Of a DNA stretch of 31,069 nucleotides, positions 1 to 8,681 are shown piece by piece. A program made the position numbers and the translations under genes. Numbering within the stretch: position 1 is the stretch's first letter; every line of letters begins with the position of its first letter. Source of the DNA: JBHIFB01 sp046760905 (lineage in GTDB: Bacteria > Gemmatimonadota > CAZMKB01). The stretch is from positions 1-31,069 of the forward strand of contig JBHIFB010000020.1 in assembly GCA_046760905.1 (NCBI GenBank), read 5' to 3'. Below the pieces are notes generated by a model that did not search any database, had not been told where the DNA came from, and saw only the letters and a list, made by a program, of their open reading frames with translations.

Positions 1-128
1 CCCTTCCGCGCAAACTGCGCGCGGCTTTCCCCTTCCTGCTCGACCAAGATGGGTAGCGCAATGCTCTCACGACTCGCTTAAGGGCTCCAAGTTCAAGAAA
101 AACCGGGGAAACTCCACTTTCCTAAAAG

Positions 129-157
129 TTGACGAAGGGTGGGAAACCTCTTATCAT
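129..157 (+). promoter_or_regulatory. Sigma70-type promoter of the methyltransferase gene
   Basis: A -35 box TTGACG (129-134) and a -10 box TATCAT (152-157) are separated by exactly 17 bp. Transcription would begin near 164 and give a leader of about 35-45 nt before the methyltransferase start. The same -10 sequence occurs in the promoter at 23411-23439. Confidence 0.6.
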
Positions 158-198
158 TAGCAGAAAATTGAGAAGATATGAGACTTTTTTAAAGGGAA

Positions 199-1146
199 AT
201 GTCATCGATGTTATCTGTTTCGTCTGAAGCTGGCGAATTTAAGAGACCCGAAGATGGATACACTCGAGAGGAGGTAGTGTGCAATATCTGTGGTGTCAAA
301 GATGAGCGGTTTCTGTACAATATTCCCGAGCGCGTGGTGCAATGCCGGCGTTGCGGCCTGGTCTACCTGAACCCGCGCCTGGATGGCGAAAGCCTCAAGA
401 AGGTGTATTCCAAGGAGTATTTCGTTTCTGATAACGATAGGCCGGGCATCGATTATCCGGCTTATGTCAACTACATAGGCGAAGAGCCGATCATCACGCG
501 TTCAATGCATCTGCGTATGAAGAAGGTCGAGAAATATACCGAAAAGAAGGGTCGCGTCCTGGATGTTGGCTGTGCCGCCGGTTTTTCTCTTCTGGCCGCT
601 ATCCAGCGGGGTTGGTTGGCAGAGGGAATAGAAATCTCCGACTTTTGCGTGGATTATGCCAGATCACGCGACCTGAAGGTACATCACGGCAGTCTTTCGG
701 ATTATCCAGGTGAAACGGAGAGTTTCGATGCCATAACCATGTGGGATTATCTGGAGCATTCAACTGACCCGCTCAAGGATCTGAAGATCTGTATGTCTCT
801 TCTAAAAACCGGTGGGGTTATAGTATGTTCAATTCCAAATATTGATTCATGGTCCTATCGGCTGTTCGGGAGGAAATGGATCGGCTTCAAAAATATTGAG
901 CACTTCTATTTCTTCAGCAGGTCTACCATCGCGCAACTGGCAAAACTGGCTGGATTTCACATGGAGCAAAGTTACTATCTGGGTAAGTACGTCTCCCTAT
1001 CATTTTATCTTTCACGTGTGCAGTATTATACCGGGTTTAGGCCGATACTCATCCTGGTGGAAAAGCTTGCGAATACCAGGCTGGCAAACAGCATATCTTT
1101 TTATTTCAATCCCTTCGATATATTGAACGTCGTCCTGCGGAAATGA
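199..1146 (+). CDS. Class I SAM-dependent methyltransferase with N-terminal zinc-binding Cys4 motif
   Basis: The protein of 315 residues begins with a CxxC...CxxC zinc knuckle (Cys28, Cys31, Cys49, Cys52; the second half reads CRRCGLVYLNPR). This is the usual front end of methyltransferases found in O-antigen and exopolysaccharide clusters. SAM motif I is at about residues 119-130 (GRVLDVGCAAGFS). An acidic residue follows after the next strand (Glu145), and the MWDYLEHSTDP segment near 181-191 fits the motif around the active site. It is cytosolic and probably methylates a sugar or sugar-lipid intermediate; the substrate cannot be read from the sequence. The AAAGGGA ribosome-binding site at 191-197 is very close to the ATG at 199 and better spaced for the ATG at 208, so the true start may be residue 4. 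The gene converges on the minus-strand polysaccharide genes next to it. Confidence 0.85.
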   Translation: MSSMLSVSSEAGEFKRPEDGYTREEVVCNICGVKDERFLYNIPERVVQCRRCGLVYLNPRLDGESLKKVYSKEYFVSDNDRPGIDYPAYVNYIGEEPIITRSMHLRMKKVEKYTEKKGRVLDVGCAAGFSLLAAIQRGWLAEGIEISDFCVDYARSRDLKVHHGSLSDYPGETESFDAITMWDYLEHSTDPLKDLKICMSLLKTGGVIVCSIPNIDSWSYRLFGRKWIGFKNIEHFYFFSRSTIAQLAKLAGFHMEQSYYLGKYVSLSFYLSRVQYYTGFRPILILVEKLANTRLANSISFYFNPFDILNVVLRK

Positions 1147-1190
1147 GCCATGCGCCTGAATCTGAAGGTGATTGTCGATCACAGGTAGGG

Positions 1191-2615
1191 CTAAAGACTT
1201 ATGTGTCTCACCTTGTAGTCGTATATTGACTTGTTGGCCTTCTCACTAACAAAATTTTCAGCCAGCTTGAAGCCCATCTCAATGGAATTATCGGCATTGT
1301 TGTATCTGAAGAGGCCGGTCCTTCCGAGAAGATAGCAGTCATCTGTCTCCAGGAATTTAGCTACTTCGTCCAGCTTACGTTTATAATCGAGGTCATAATA
1401 CGGGTAGGCATACTTTAATCGAAACACATGGGTAGAAGTTACATCTGTTCTGGCAAGGTAATTTATCCTGTCTGCATCGGATAACGCGATGTCGACAATC
1501 TCGGAATCCGGGAGATCCCATATCTTGCTGCCATTATAGCAGGTGATGTCAAAACAGACAGAAGTTTTACCGTCGGGGCACATTTCAGGGGACCAGTTAG
1601 AAAACTCAACGGCACGGTTGAAAATGATGTCCTTGTCCGGGAAATAGAGCCAGTGGTCGTTGGATATGCGCTCCTTGTTGACGAAAGCGAACACGAAGAT
1701 GATATTCATATATATGAGGTTCTTTATGAGAGATGCTATATGCAGATCCTTCTTATCCTGCAATTCATAGAACAGGTTTAGGGGGATGGTGGAGATAAGA
1801 TTTTTATACTCGACTCTATATGCAGTGCCATCCTTCTCATATGATACTTTCTTCTCTTTTCTATTAATATCGGTTATCTCAGCCGAGGTAACGATTGTGG
1901 CACCGTTTTCTCTTGCGGTGCGGGCTAAAGCATCAGATAATTCCTGGATCCCTCTGATCGGAAAATAAAATTCTCCACCATCCGGTATATATGCCTCATC
2001 CTCTATGTCATAACTGCTGAAGTCCAGCGTCAGAAGTTTTTGGAAGATCCGCTTGATGAGGTACTTGACCTTCTCACCTTGAAATCTATCTTCGGCCCAG
2101 TCTGCTGATATCTCACTTGGATCCGTCCTCCAGATCTTGGATGTATATGGGCGGCACATCACTTCGTATAAGCCGCGGCCGTAGAAATGAATAAACCAGT
2201 CTTTATAGCTGCGAATATTATCCTTCTTTCTGAACCTTTTCAGAATAAGATTCACCAAGAACGAAAGGCTGCATGGTATGCTCTGGCTTATAGGCATAGC
2301 GCGCAGAAGGTTCTGAAGCTGAAAGGGGTATTTAAGATACTTATCGAACATATAAATCCTGCTTTTTTTTAAATGTTTGTTCATTTTCAAGCCGGGAAGT
2401 GAGAGTACCTCTTCCAGAAGCTCTGTGTTCTTAGTATGAAAGCGATGCGCACAAAAGTCAATGTAGTATCCGTCATGGATCAGTGTTCGGGAAAGTCCGC
2501 CGACGGCATCTTCCTTTTCCAGCAGAAGAACTGAGAAGCCATTCTCGGAGATCCTTTTTGAAAAAGCCAGACCAGCCAAGCCTGCTCCAAGTACTATGAA
2601 ATCATATTTTTGCAT
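1191..2615 (-). CDS. FAD-dependent oxidoreductase (amine oxidase / UDP-galactopyranose mutase-like)
   Basis: The 474-residue protein opens with a Rossmann dinucleotide-binding fold: GAGLAG at residues 10-15, Glu33 for the ribose, then the GG doublet (VGGLSRT, near 38-44) typical of the protoporphyrinogen oxidase / amine oxidase / UDP-galactopyranose mutase superfamily. Its length and the adjacent sugar reductase suggest a sugar-nucleotide or polysaccharide-associated flavoenzyme rather than a haem enzyme, but the substrate is not known. The start codon lies inside the last 14 nt of the upstream RmlD-like gene, so the two are almost certainly co-transcribed and translationally coupled. The coding sequence is visibly AT-richer than the housekeeping genes downstream. 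The C-terminal segment (LLGRTGLFRYNNADNSIE) matches the FAD-binding end of the family. Confidence 0.8.
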   Translation of the reverse strand: MQKYDFIVLGAGLAGLAFSKRISENGFSVLLLEKEDAVGGLSRTLIHDGYYIDFCAHRFHTKNTELLEEVLSLPGLKMNKHLKKSRIYMFDKYLKYPFQLQNLLRAMPISQSIPCSLSFLVNLILKRFRKKDNIRSYKDWFIHFYGRGLYEVMCRPYTSKIWRTDPSEISADWAEDRFQGEKVKYLIKRIFQKLLTLDFSSYDIEDEAYIPDGGEFYFPIRGIQELSDALARTARENGATIVTSAEITDINRKEKKVSYEKDGTAYRVEYKNLISTIPLNLFYELQDKKDLHIASLIKNLIYMNIIFVFAFVNKERISNDHWLYFPDKDIIFNRAVEFSNWSPEMCPDGKTSVCFDITCYNGSKIWDLPDSEIVDIALSDADRINYLARTDVTSTHVFRLKYAYPYYDLDYKRKLDEVAKFLETDDCYLLGRTGLFRYNNADNSIEMGFKLAENFVSEKANKSIYDYKVRHISL

Positions 2616-3516
2616 AATAGTCTTTCCTGAAAGTTTCGCTGTATTCGTCCAGGCAATCCTCCCAGTTTTTCATGTAATTAATCCCCCGGGCGGTCAGTTT
2701 CAAGTTTATCAGTTTTTCTGAATGGGGACGTGGGGCAAAGTATTCCTGTGCGAAGTAATCCGAATCGACTTTCGTCACTTTTACTTTATCCGAAAGGTCA
2801 AGAAATTCGATATACTTAACCGCCACATCGAAGCGGCTGCCCCCTCCCACATTTACCTGGTTGTAAAGTCCGTAGTATCCTGTGGGGAGGATTTTCAAGA
2901 TCGACTCAGTGAAATTTACAGTATAGGTTGGAGTTCCCAGCTTATCGTCTACGACGAAAAGTTCCTTTTTACCCGCTTTTATCTGCTTGTAAATTTTATT
3001 GATGAACTTCTTGTCCTTTTTTATACCACCGCCCATCATCCATCCTGCCCGGAAAATGTAATACTTGGAAAGAAATTGCTGGATGAAGATTTCACCATGA
3101 TATTTGGCCTTTGCATACATGCTCAGGGGATTCGGTCGATCGAAATCCGTGTACACTTCCTTTCTGCCATCGAAAATACCGGCCGTCCCGATGTATACCA
3201 GGGTGCAGTCATATTTTCTTGAAAGCAGGGCGATGTTTTCCGTACCAAGGGCATTGACCAACCAGGTTTCTTCCCGATTCCTTTCACAGTATTCGAGGTC
3301 GGTCAAAGCGGCAAGGTGGAGGACCAGTGTCGGCTTAAATTCACTGAAAACATTTTTGCATTCATCAATATTGCCTACGTCAAGATGAGACAACCAATCC
3401 TCGTTCAGGTCTATGTCTGTAGCAAGCACATCTGCACCTGTTTTGGAGAAGATATCGTAAACAGCAACACCAAGCATTCCGCCGCAGCCTGTGATTAGTA
3501 TTCTTTCGTCTTCCAT
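2602..3516 (-). CDS. RmlD-like SDR sugar-nucleotide oxidoreductase
   Basis: This extended short-chain dehydrogenase of 304 residues has the glycine-rich NAD(P) loop GCGGMLG at residues 10-16, a DVGN segment near 46-49 and the catalytic Tyr-x-x-x-Lys as YAKAK at 134-138. The order of motifs matches RmlD (dTDP-4-dehydrorhamnose reductase) and related sugar-nucleotide reductases and epimerases, with NLTARG-type wording at the C-terminus. It probably reduces a keto group on an activated sugar in the cytosol for surface polysaccharide. No rfbA/B/C partners are in the window, so rhamnose as the product is unproven. It is the first gene of a two-gene minus-strand unit with the FAD enzyme, driven by the promoter at 3585-3613. 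No clear Shine-Dalgarno sequence precedes the start. Confidence 0.8.
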   Translation of the reverse strand: MEDERILITGCGGMLGVAVYDIFSKTGADVLATDIDLNEDWLSHLDVGNIDECKNVFSEFKPTLVLHLAALTDLEYCERNREETWLVNALGTENIALLSRKYDCTLVYIGTAGIFDGRKEVYTDFDRPNPLSMYAKAKYHGEIFIQQFLSKYYIFRAGWMMGGGIKKDKKFINKIYKQIKAGKKELFVVDDKLGTPTYTVNFTESILKILPTGYYGLYNQVNVGGGSRFDVAVKYIEFLDLSDKVKVTKVDSDYFAQEYFAPRPHSEKLINLKLTARGINYMKNWEDCLDEYSETFRKDYYAKI

Positions 3517-3584
3517 GGTTTTTTTAAAGCTGCATCATATTGATTAATCACGAAATGATTGAAATATTCCCGTTTCCAGAAGAA

Positions 3585-3613
3585 ATTTTATCACAATCCG
3601 GTCAGAATATCAA
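3585..3613 (-). promoter_or_regulatory. Minus-strand sigma70-type promoter for the RmlD-like / FAD enzyme unit
   Basis: Read on the minus strand, TTGATA (3613-3608) and TAAAAT (3590-3585) are 17 bp apart. Transcription would begin near 3578, leaving a leader of about 60 nt that contains the 10-bp palindrome TGATTAATCA (3541-3550). Confidence 0.5.
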
Positions 3614-3641
3614 GAGAGATAATAAGAGGACTTTCCATTAC

Positions 3642-3670
3642 TTGATTTTAAGCAGTGAACATGGTAGATT
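3642..3670 (+). promoter_or_regulatory. Possible promoter for the radC operon
   Basis: TTGATT (3642-3647) and TAGATT (3665-3670) are 17 bp apart. The -10 match is moderate. The leader of roughly 100 nt to radC contains the perfect palindrome CCCATTATGGG (3686-3696) and an inverted CGCCCA/TGGGCG pair. It lies back to back with the minus-strand promoter at 3585-3613. Confidence 0.35.
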
Positions 3671-3779
3671 TTTTAGAAACCCTCTCCCATTATGGGTTAC
3701 TTTATCTGATCGCGCCCAATGTATTGTATGCTTATGGGCGTCAGTGGTGAGAGTAGTTTGAATGGGTGGAGGTGGTGAG

Positions 3780-4469
3780 ATGAAGAAGGTGAGAGGGAAA
3801 AATCACACGTTGCCCTTGGAAGATGGCCCCAGGGAGAGGTTCGAGGGTCTTGGACCAGGGGCTTTGTCATTATCGGAATTACTTGCTCTCCTCATCGGGA
3901 CGGGCAGCGAGGCCGCGAGTGCAGTCGATGTCGCCAGAAACCTCGTATCGAAATTCGGCACCCTGAGAGGACTCGACTCCAGGAGCCTTAACGAACTTCT
4001 GCAAGTGAAGGGGATGGGGCCAGTGAAGGCCATGAGGTTGAAGGCAGCTTTCGAACTGGGAAAAAGACTGATGAGGGAGAAGGTCAGCAAGAGATGCAGG
4101 ATAAGTTGCCCCGAAGATGTATATAACTATCTCTCGCCGCTTTTACTCAACGTGAAGCAGGAGATGTTCATCGTTCTGCTGCTCAATGGACAGAACGAGC
4201 TTGTTAAGGAAGTAGTGGTATCGAAAGGTGGTCTTACGAGCAGCGTTGTCCATCCAAGAGAGGTTTTTAGAGAAGCGATTGTGGAATCATCTGCCGCGGT
4301 GGTCCTTGCCCATAATCACCCAAGTGGTAATCCGTTCCCGAGCAGTGAAGACCATCGAGTGACCATGCAGCTCAGAAAGGCAGGCGAGGTTATCGGCATA
4401 GAGGTATTCGACCATGTAATCATCGGCGATGGGAGATTTGTTAGCTTCAGGGAGATGGGAAATATCTAG
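3780..4469 (+). CDS. radC: RadC family JAB/MPN-domain protein
   Basis: The protein has an N-terminal UPF0758/helix-hairpin-helix region (VKGMGPVKAMRL, near 77-86) and a C-terminal JAMM metalloprotease-like domain. The complete metal signature is present: Glu128, His178-x-His180, Ser188 and Asp191 (HNHPSGNPFPSSED). RadC proteins are widespread. The old DNA-repair assignment is doubtful and the true substrate is unknown, although the metal site here looks intact. A start at 3762 is possible, but the GGAGGT ribosome-binding site at 3768-3773 is 6 nt before the ATG at 3780, which makes the 229-residue form the likely one. It leads the plus-strand run and is followed 28 nt later by rel. Confidence 0.92.
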   Translation: MKKVRGKNHTLPLEDGPRERFEGLGPGALSLSELLALLIGTGSEAASAVDVARNLVSKFGTLRGLDSRSLNELLQVKGMGPVKAMRLKAAFELGKRLMREKVSKRCRISCPEDVYNYLSPLLLNVKQEMFIVLLLNGQNELVKEVVVSKGGLTSSVVHPREVFREAIVESSAAVVLAHNHPSGNPFPSSEDHRVTMQLRKAGEVIGIEVFDHVIIGDGRFVSFREMGNI

Positions 4470-4497
4470 ATTGTAGGAGTCAACTGGACAGCGTAGG

Positions 4498-6645
4498 ATG
4501 GATGCACTGATCAAGAAGATAAGTTCAATGAAGGACAGGCTTGATCTGGAGCTCATTGAAAAGGCTTACCTCTTCAGCGGGGAAGCACATTCCGGTCAGC
4601 GAAGGAGGTCTGGGGATGAATTCATTTCACATCCAACCGGTGTGGTTGAGATTCTCCTTGATTTGAATCTTGACTCGATAACGATAGCGAGCGCTCTCAT
4701 CCATGATGTAGTGGAGGATACACCAAAGACACTCGAGGATGTGAGGGACACTTTCGGTGAAGAGATTGCTATGATCGTCGATGGCCTCACAAAGATTTCC
4801 AGTTTCAGTTTCACCTCTCTCGAGAGGCGACAAGTGGAGAATTACAGGAAGATGCTTCTCTCCATCTCCAGAGATATCAGAATCATGCTCATCAAGCTGG
4901 CGGATAGGCTTCACAATATGAGGACGCTCGAATCACTTCCATCGCCTAAGAGGGAACGCATAGCATTGGAAACTCGCGAAATCTATGCACCGCTTGCCCA
5001 TCGGTTCGGTATCGCAAAGATGAAAGCTGAACTCGAGGATCTCTCGTTCAAGTATCTCGAACCCGGTGAATACAAAAAACTCGAGAAGCTCGTCGATAAG
5101 AAGAATAATGAGAAAAACAGACTCCTGCAAATGGTCATGGAGCCGCTCTCTAGGGAACTGAAGGAGGCTGGGATCAGGGCGGAGATTAAGAGCAGGATGA
5201 AACACCTATTCAGCATATACCGGAAGATGCAGATGGAGAATCGTGCCTTCGAGGAAATTTATGATCTCATGGCCATCAGAATACTCGTTGGTACGGTGAA
5301 AGAGTGTTATCATGTACTCGGTATTATCCATTCACTCTGGACACCGCTAGGGGAGAGGTTCAAAGACTACATTGCGACTCCAAAACCCAACATGTACCAG
5401 TCCCTGCACACGACTATTTTCGGCCCAGAGGGTCAGCTTTTTGAATTTCAGATTCGAACACATGAGATGCACCGAACTGCGGAATATGGGATAGCCGCTC
5501 ACTGGAAATACAAGGAAGGCAAAATAGGAACGGATCCCATGGACGATAGACTTTCATGGTTCAGGCAGGTACTAGAACTGCTCGGGGAAATGACAGATCC
5601 AAAAGATTTCATGGACTTCTTGAAGATCGATATTTTTCAGAGGGAAATATTCGTATTTACCCCTAAAGGAGATCTCAAAGAACTTCCTGCAGGTTCAACA
5701 CCGATTGACTTTGCGTTCGCTGTGCACACCGAAATAGGCTTCAGGTGTGCTGGTGCAAGGGTGAACGGTGTGATAGCACCCCTCTCCAGAAAACTGAAGA
5801 GCGGAGATAAGGTAGAAATTATAACCAGCCCTCGAGCGAAGCCGAAGAGAGACTGGCTATCTATGGTCAAAACCTCGGGGGCAAGGAGTAAAATCCGCCA
5901 GTTCCTCAGAGAAGAGGAGGCGCAGAAGGCAATCGGTATTGGAAGAGAGGTTCTGGAGAAGGAAGCCAGGAGGCTTGGGATCCCCAAACCTGTTGACCGA
6001 ACTCTCGAGAAAGCAGCCAAGGCAATGAGATTTAAATCGGTCAGAAACCTCATAGCAGGGGTAGGGAGGGGAGATGTGTCTGCCTATTCTGTTCTCAAGC
6101 TCGTTTATGGGGATAAAATCCGCTCTCCCCGTGTGAAGTCGATTTCCCTCCGGAAGTCACTGAAGGAGAAGAAAGCTCCAGATGCTCCCATTAAGGTGGC
6201 GGGGATTGAAAACGTTATGGTCCGTTATTCCCAGTGCTGTCAGCCCATTCCAGGTGATGATGTGAGGGGATACATAACGAAGGGGCAGGGAATATCCATT
6301 CACAGGGTCGACTGTCCTAATATAAAGAGGTCTGCAATCGATTCTAGGAGAGTCGTTGACATAGACTGGCGCGGTCAGGAGGGCACCTACTACCTCACAA
6401 AGCTCATCGTTACCGCTACAGATCGTAAGGGTCTGGTGGCGGATATTGCCGGAGCGATCGCCGAAACCTCGACGAATATAGGAAGTGCCGTTGTAAAAAC
6501 CAAGGGATTCGAATTTGTCGGTACCTTTCTGGTCGATGTAATGGATACCAACCAGTTAGAGGCTGTGGTGAAGGCAATCAAGAAGGTCGAAGGAATATTG
6601 AACATAGATCGCGGTGGATATTCGCCGAGAAAGAAAGGCAGATAA
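4498..6645 (+). CDS. rel: Bifunctional (p)ppGpp synthetase/hydrolase
   Basis: A full-length long RSH protein of 715 residues. The N-terminal HD hydrolase domain carries HDVVED at 69-74 and the downstream ADRLHNMRT at 135-143. The synthetase domain follows, with YDLMAIRI near 255-262 and the RFKD motif at 287-290 (then YIATPKPNMYQSLHT). RxKD, rather than the ExDD of synthetase-only RelA, together with the intact HD motif marks a bifunctional enzyme that both makes and degrades (p)ppGpp. The regulatory half contains a TGS domain (about 383-444), the Cys580-Cys581 zinc-finger/RIS region with His602 and Cys606, and a C-terminal ACT domain (about 635-710). It is the only RSH gene in the window. 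The stop overlaps the uvrB start as TAATG, so the two are translationally coupled. Confidence 0.96.
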   Translation: MDALIKKISSMKDRLDLELIEKAYLFSGEAHSGQRRRSGDEFISHPTGVVEILLDLNLDSITIASALIHDVVEDTPKTLEDVRDTFGEEIAMIVDGLTKISSFSFTSLERRQVENYRKMLLSISRDIRIMLIKLADRLHNMRTLESLPSPKRERIALETREIYAPLAHRFGIAKMKAELEDLSFKYLEPGEYKKLEKLVDKKNNEKNRLLQMVMEPLSRELKEAGIRAEIKSRMKHLFSIYRKMQMENRAFEEIYDLMAIRILVGTVKECYHVLGIIHSLWTPLGERFKDYIATPKPNMYQSLHTTIFGPEGQLFEFQIRTHEMHRTAEYGIAAHWKYKEGKIGTDPMDDRLSWFRQVLELLGEMTDPKDFMDFLKIDIFQREIFVFTPKGDLKELPAGSTPIDFAFAVHTEIGFRCAGARVNGVIAPLSRKLKSGDKVEIITSPRAKPKRDWLSMVKTSGARSKIRQFLREEEAQKAIGIGREVLEKEARRLGIPKPVDRTLEKAAKAMRFKSVRNLIAGVGRGDVSAYSVLKLVYGDKIRSPRVKSISLRKSLKEKKAPDAPIKVAGIENVMVRYSQCCQPIPGDDVRGYITKGQGISIHRVDCPNIKRSAIDSRRVVDIDWRGQEGTYYLTKLIVTATDRKGLVADIAGAIAETSTNIGSAVVKTKGFEFVGTFLVDVMDTNQLEAVVKAIKKVEGILNIDRGGYSPRKKGR

Positions 6646-8681
6646 TGTTTGGGCTTGAGAGTGAACACCGGCCCAGGGGTGATCAGCCTAAAGCTATCGA
6701 GCAACTAGCTTCCGGTCTCGAGGCAGGGGAACGTTTCCAGACTCTACTTGGCGTGACTGGATCGGGGAAAACGTTCACAATAGCCCACGTGATCGCCAGG
6801 TTCGGGAAGCCCACCCTGGTTATGTCGCATAACAAAACGCTGGCGGCTCAGCTTTATGGTGAACTCAAACAGTTCTTTCCGTCCAATTCAGTAGAATATT
6901 TTATCTCCTACTATGACTACTATCAGCCGGAGGCTTATGTTCCCTCAACGGACACATACATAGAGAAGGATGCATCAATCAACGAAGATATAGACAGATT
7001 GAGACTCAGGGCGACATCATCACTGATGGAGAGGGAAGATGTCATCGTTGTTGCCAGCGTTTCGGCGATCTACGGCCTTGGCTCACCGAAGGAGTACAAG
7101 GATATGCTCCTTTATATCAAAAAGGGAGAGACTCACGGAAGGGATCGTGCTATAAGAAGGCTCGTGGACATGCAATACGACAGAAACGATCTGGCCTTCG
7201 AACGCGGAAAATTCAGAGTGAGGGGAGATGTGGTCGAGGTTTTCCCAAGCTACGATGAAACTGCGGTCAGGATAGAATTTTTCGGGGACGAGGTAGAGAG
7301 GATATCGAGATTCAATCCGCTCACCGGAACCGTCCTGCGGGAAATCGATTCGTGCGGACTCTATCCGGCCAAACATTTCGTTACATCGTATCCAAGATTG
7401 CAGGATGCCGTCTCCATGATAAAGGAGGAACTCAAAGACAGGCTCGAAGTCTTGCGCTCTGAGGGAAAGCTTCTTGAAGCACAGAGGCTAGAGATGCGAA
7501 CGAAATACGACATAGAGATGATGCTTGAAATGGGCTACTGCACCGGCATAGAGAATTATGCACGGTATCTATCAGGCAGGGAAGAAGGAGAGCGCCCGGC
7601 ATGTCTTATCGATTACTTCCCTGACGATTACCTAATGATCATCGATGAGTCACATGTGACCATTCCGCAGATCAGGGGGATGTATGAGGGAGATCATTCC
7701 AGGAAGCTCACACTGGTCGAGCACGGATTCAGGCTGCCAAGCGCCCTCGATAACCGGCCTCTTGTCTTCAGCGAGTTCGAATCCCTCATAAACAGGGTGA
7801 TTTTCGTATCGGCTACTCCTGGCGATTACGAGCTCAGGATGTCGAGGGGAAAAGTTGTTGAGCAGATAATAAGACCGACAGGTCTCGTTGATCCTGAGAT
7901 TGAGGTGAAACCGGTAAAAGGGCAGATAGATGATCTAATTGGCCAGATAAGAAAGAGAGCGGCCAGAGGCGAGAGAGTCCTGGTCACAACGCTGACGAAG
8001 CGGATGGCCGAGGATCTCACCGAATACCTTCTGGATATGAGGATCCGGGTGAGGTACATGCATGCAGAAGTCGATGCGATTGAGAGGATGGAAATCTTGA
8101 GGGATCTCAGGCTAGGCGTGTTCGACGTGCTCGTTGGTATAAACCTGCTGAGGGAAGGTCTCGACCTACCCGAAGTGTCCCTGGTGGCGATCCTAGATGC
8201 GGACAAGGAGGGCTTTCTCCGCTCTGATACCGCGTTGATACAGACGATGGGCAGGACTGCAAGGAATAGCAATGGCAAGGTTATTATGTATGCCGACTCC
8301 ATGACGGGTTCGATGAGAAGAGCCATTGACGAGACCGAAAGGCGAAGGAGGCTGCAGCTGGAATACAACAGGGAACATGGCATCATGCCAGAGACAATAG
8401 TGAAATCGAGAGAGCAGGTGCTTTTGACCACTTCTGTAGCCGATTCCAGGACTCCAGACGCAAAACCGGGAACTCCCATAGATCTCAAGGGAGAGATGGA
8501 AAGGGAAGAGCTGGCGAAGCTTTTGAAATCCGAAATGGAAAAGGCCGCTAAAAACCTCGAGTTCGAAAGAGCGGCACTTCTCAGGGACCAGTACATGGAA
8601 CTTAGAGCCGAGCTCGAAACGGGAAGACTCAGGGGGAGGGGACATAACAATCGGAGTAACCGTTCTGGGGGAATCGTGTGA
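6645..8681 (+). CDS. uvrB: Excinuclease ABC subunit B
   Basis: UvrB is the damage-verifying helicase-like component of nucleotide excision repair; it is loaded by UvrA and recruits UvrC. The 678-residue length is normal. Walker A is GVTGSGKT at 36-43. The beta-hairpin that clamps DNA is YYDYYQPEAYVP at 89-100. The DESH box is near 334-337, with helicase motifs V and VI downstream (REGLDLPEVSL; QTMGRTARN). The C-terminal UVR domain that contacts UvrC is at about 625-665 (LEFERAALLRDQYMEL). The start overlaps the rel stop by one base and the stop overlaps the tsaE GTG start, so it is embedded in an operon. No uvrA or uvrC is in the window. Confidence 0.97.
   Translation: MFGLESEHRPRGDQPKAIEQLASGLEAGERFQTLLGVTGSGKTFTIAHVIARFGKPTLVMSHNKTLAAQLYGELKQFFPSNSVEYFISYYDYYQPEAYVPSTDTYIEKDASINEDIDRLRLRATSSLMEREDVIVVASVSAIYGLGSPKEYKDMLLYIKKGETHGRDRAIRRLVDMQYDRNDLAFERGKFRVRGDVVEVFPSYDETAVRIEFFGDEVERISRFNPLTGTVLREIDSCGLYPAKHFVTSYPRLQDAVSMIKEELKDRLEVLRSEGKLLEAQRLEMRTKYDIEMMLEMGYCTGIENYARYLSGREEGERPACLIDYFPDDYLMIIDESHVTIPQIRGMYEGDHSRKLTLVEHGFRLPSALDNRPLVFSEFESLINRVIFVSATPGDYELRMSRGKVVEQIIRPTGLVDPEIEVKPVKGQIDDLIGQIRKRAARGERVLVTTLTKRMAEDLTEYLLDMRIRVRYMHAEVDAIERMEILRDLRLGVFDVLVGINLLREGLDLPEVSLVAILDADKEGFLRSDTALIQTMGRTARNSNGKVIMYADSMTGSMRRAIDETERRRRLQLEYNREHGIMPETIVKSREQVLLTTSVADSRTPDAKPGTPIDLKGEMEREELAKLLKSEMEKAAKNLEFERAALLRDQYMELRAELETGRLRGRGHNNRSNRSGGIV

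Noticed and set aside
6..24. GC-rich hairpin CCGCGC/GCGCGG at the left edge.
   Set aside because: No T run follows, and it probably lies in coding sequence cut by the window edge.
1..128. Possible end of an upstream gene: a plus-strand frame from 3 to a TAG at 54-56, or the frame from 2 to 160.
   Set aside because: Only 17-50 codons are available, the peptides match no family I recognise, and composition does not favour one frame.
1147..1190. Small hairpin GTGAT-TGTCG-ATCAC between the two convergent genes, as a bidirectional terminator.
   Set aside because: The stem is only 5 bp and there is no T run on either strand.
4470..4497. Separate promoter for rel between radC and rel (TTGTTA and ATATCT-like boxes).
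   Set aside because: The spacing is 18-19 bp and the -10 match is poor; the short gap fits read-through from radC.
7826..8650. Long open frame of 274 codons on the strand opposite uvrB.
   Set aside because: It is an antisense shadow of uvrB: serine/leucine-rich low-complexity translation, no family resemblance, and uvrB itself is complete and conserved.
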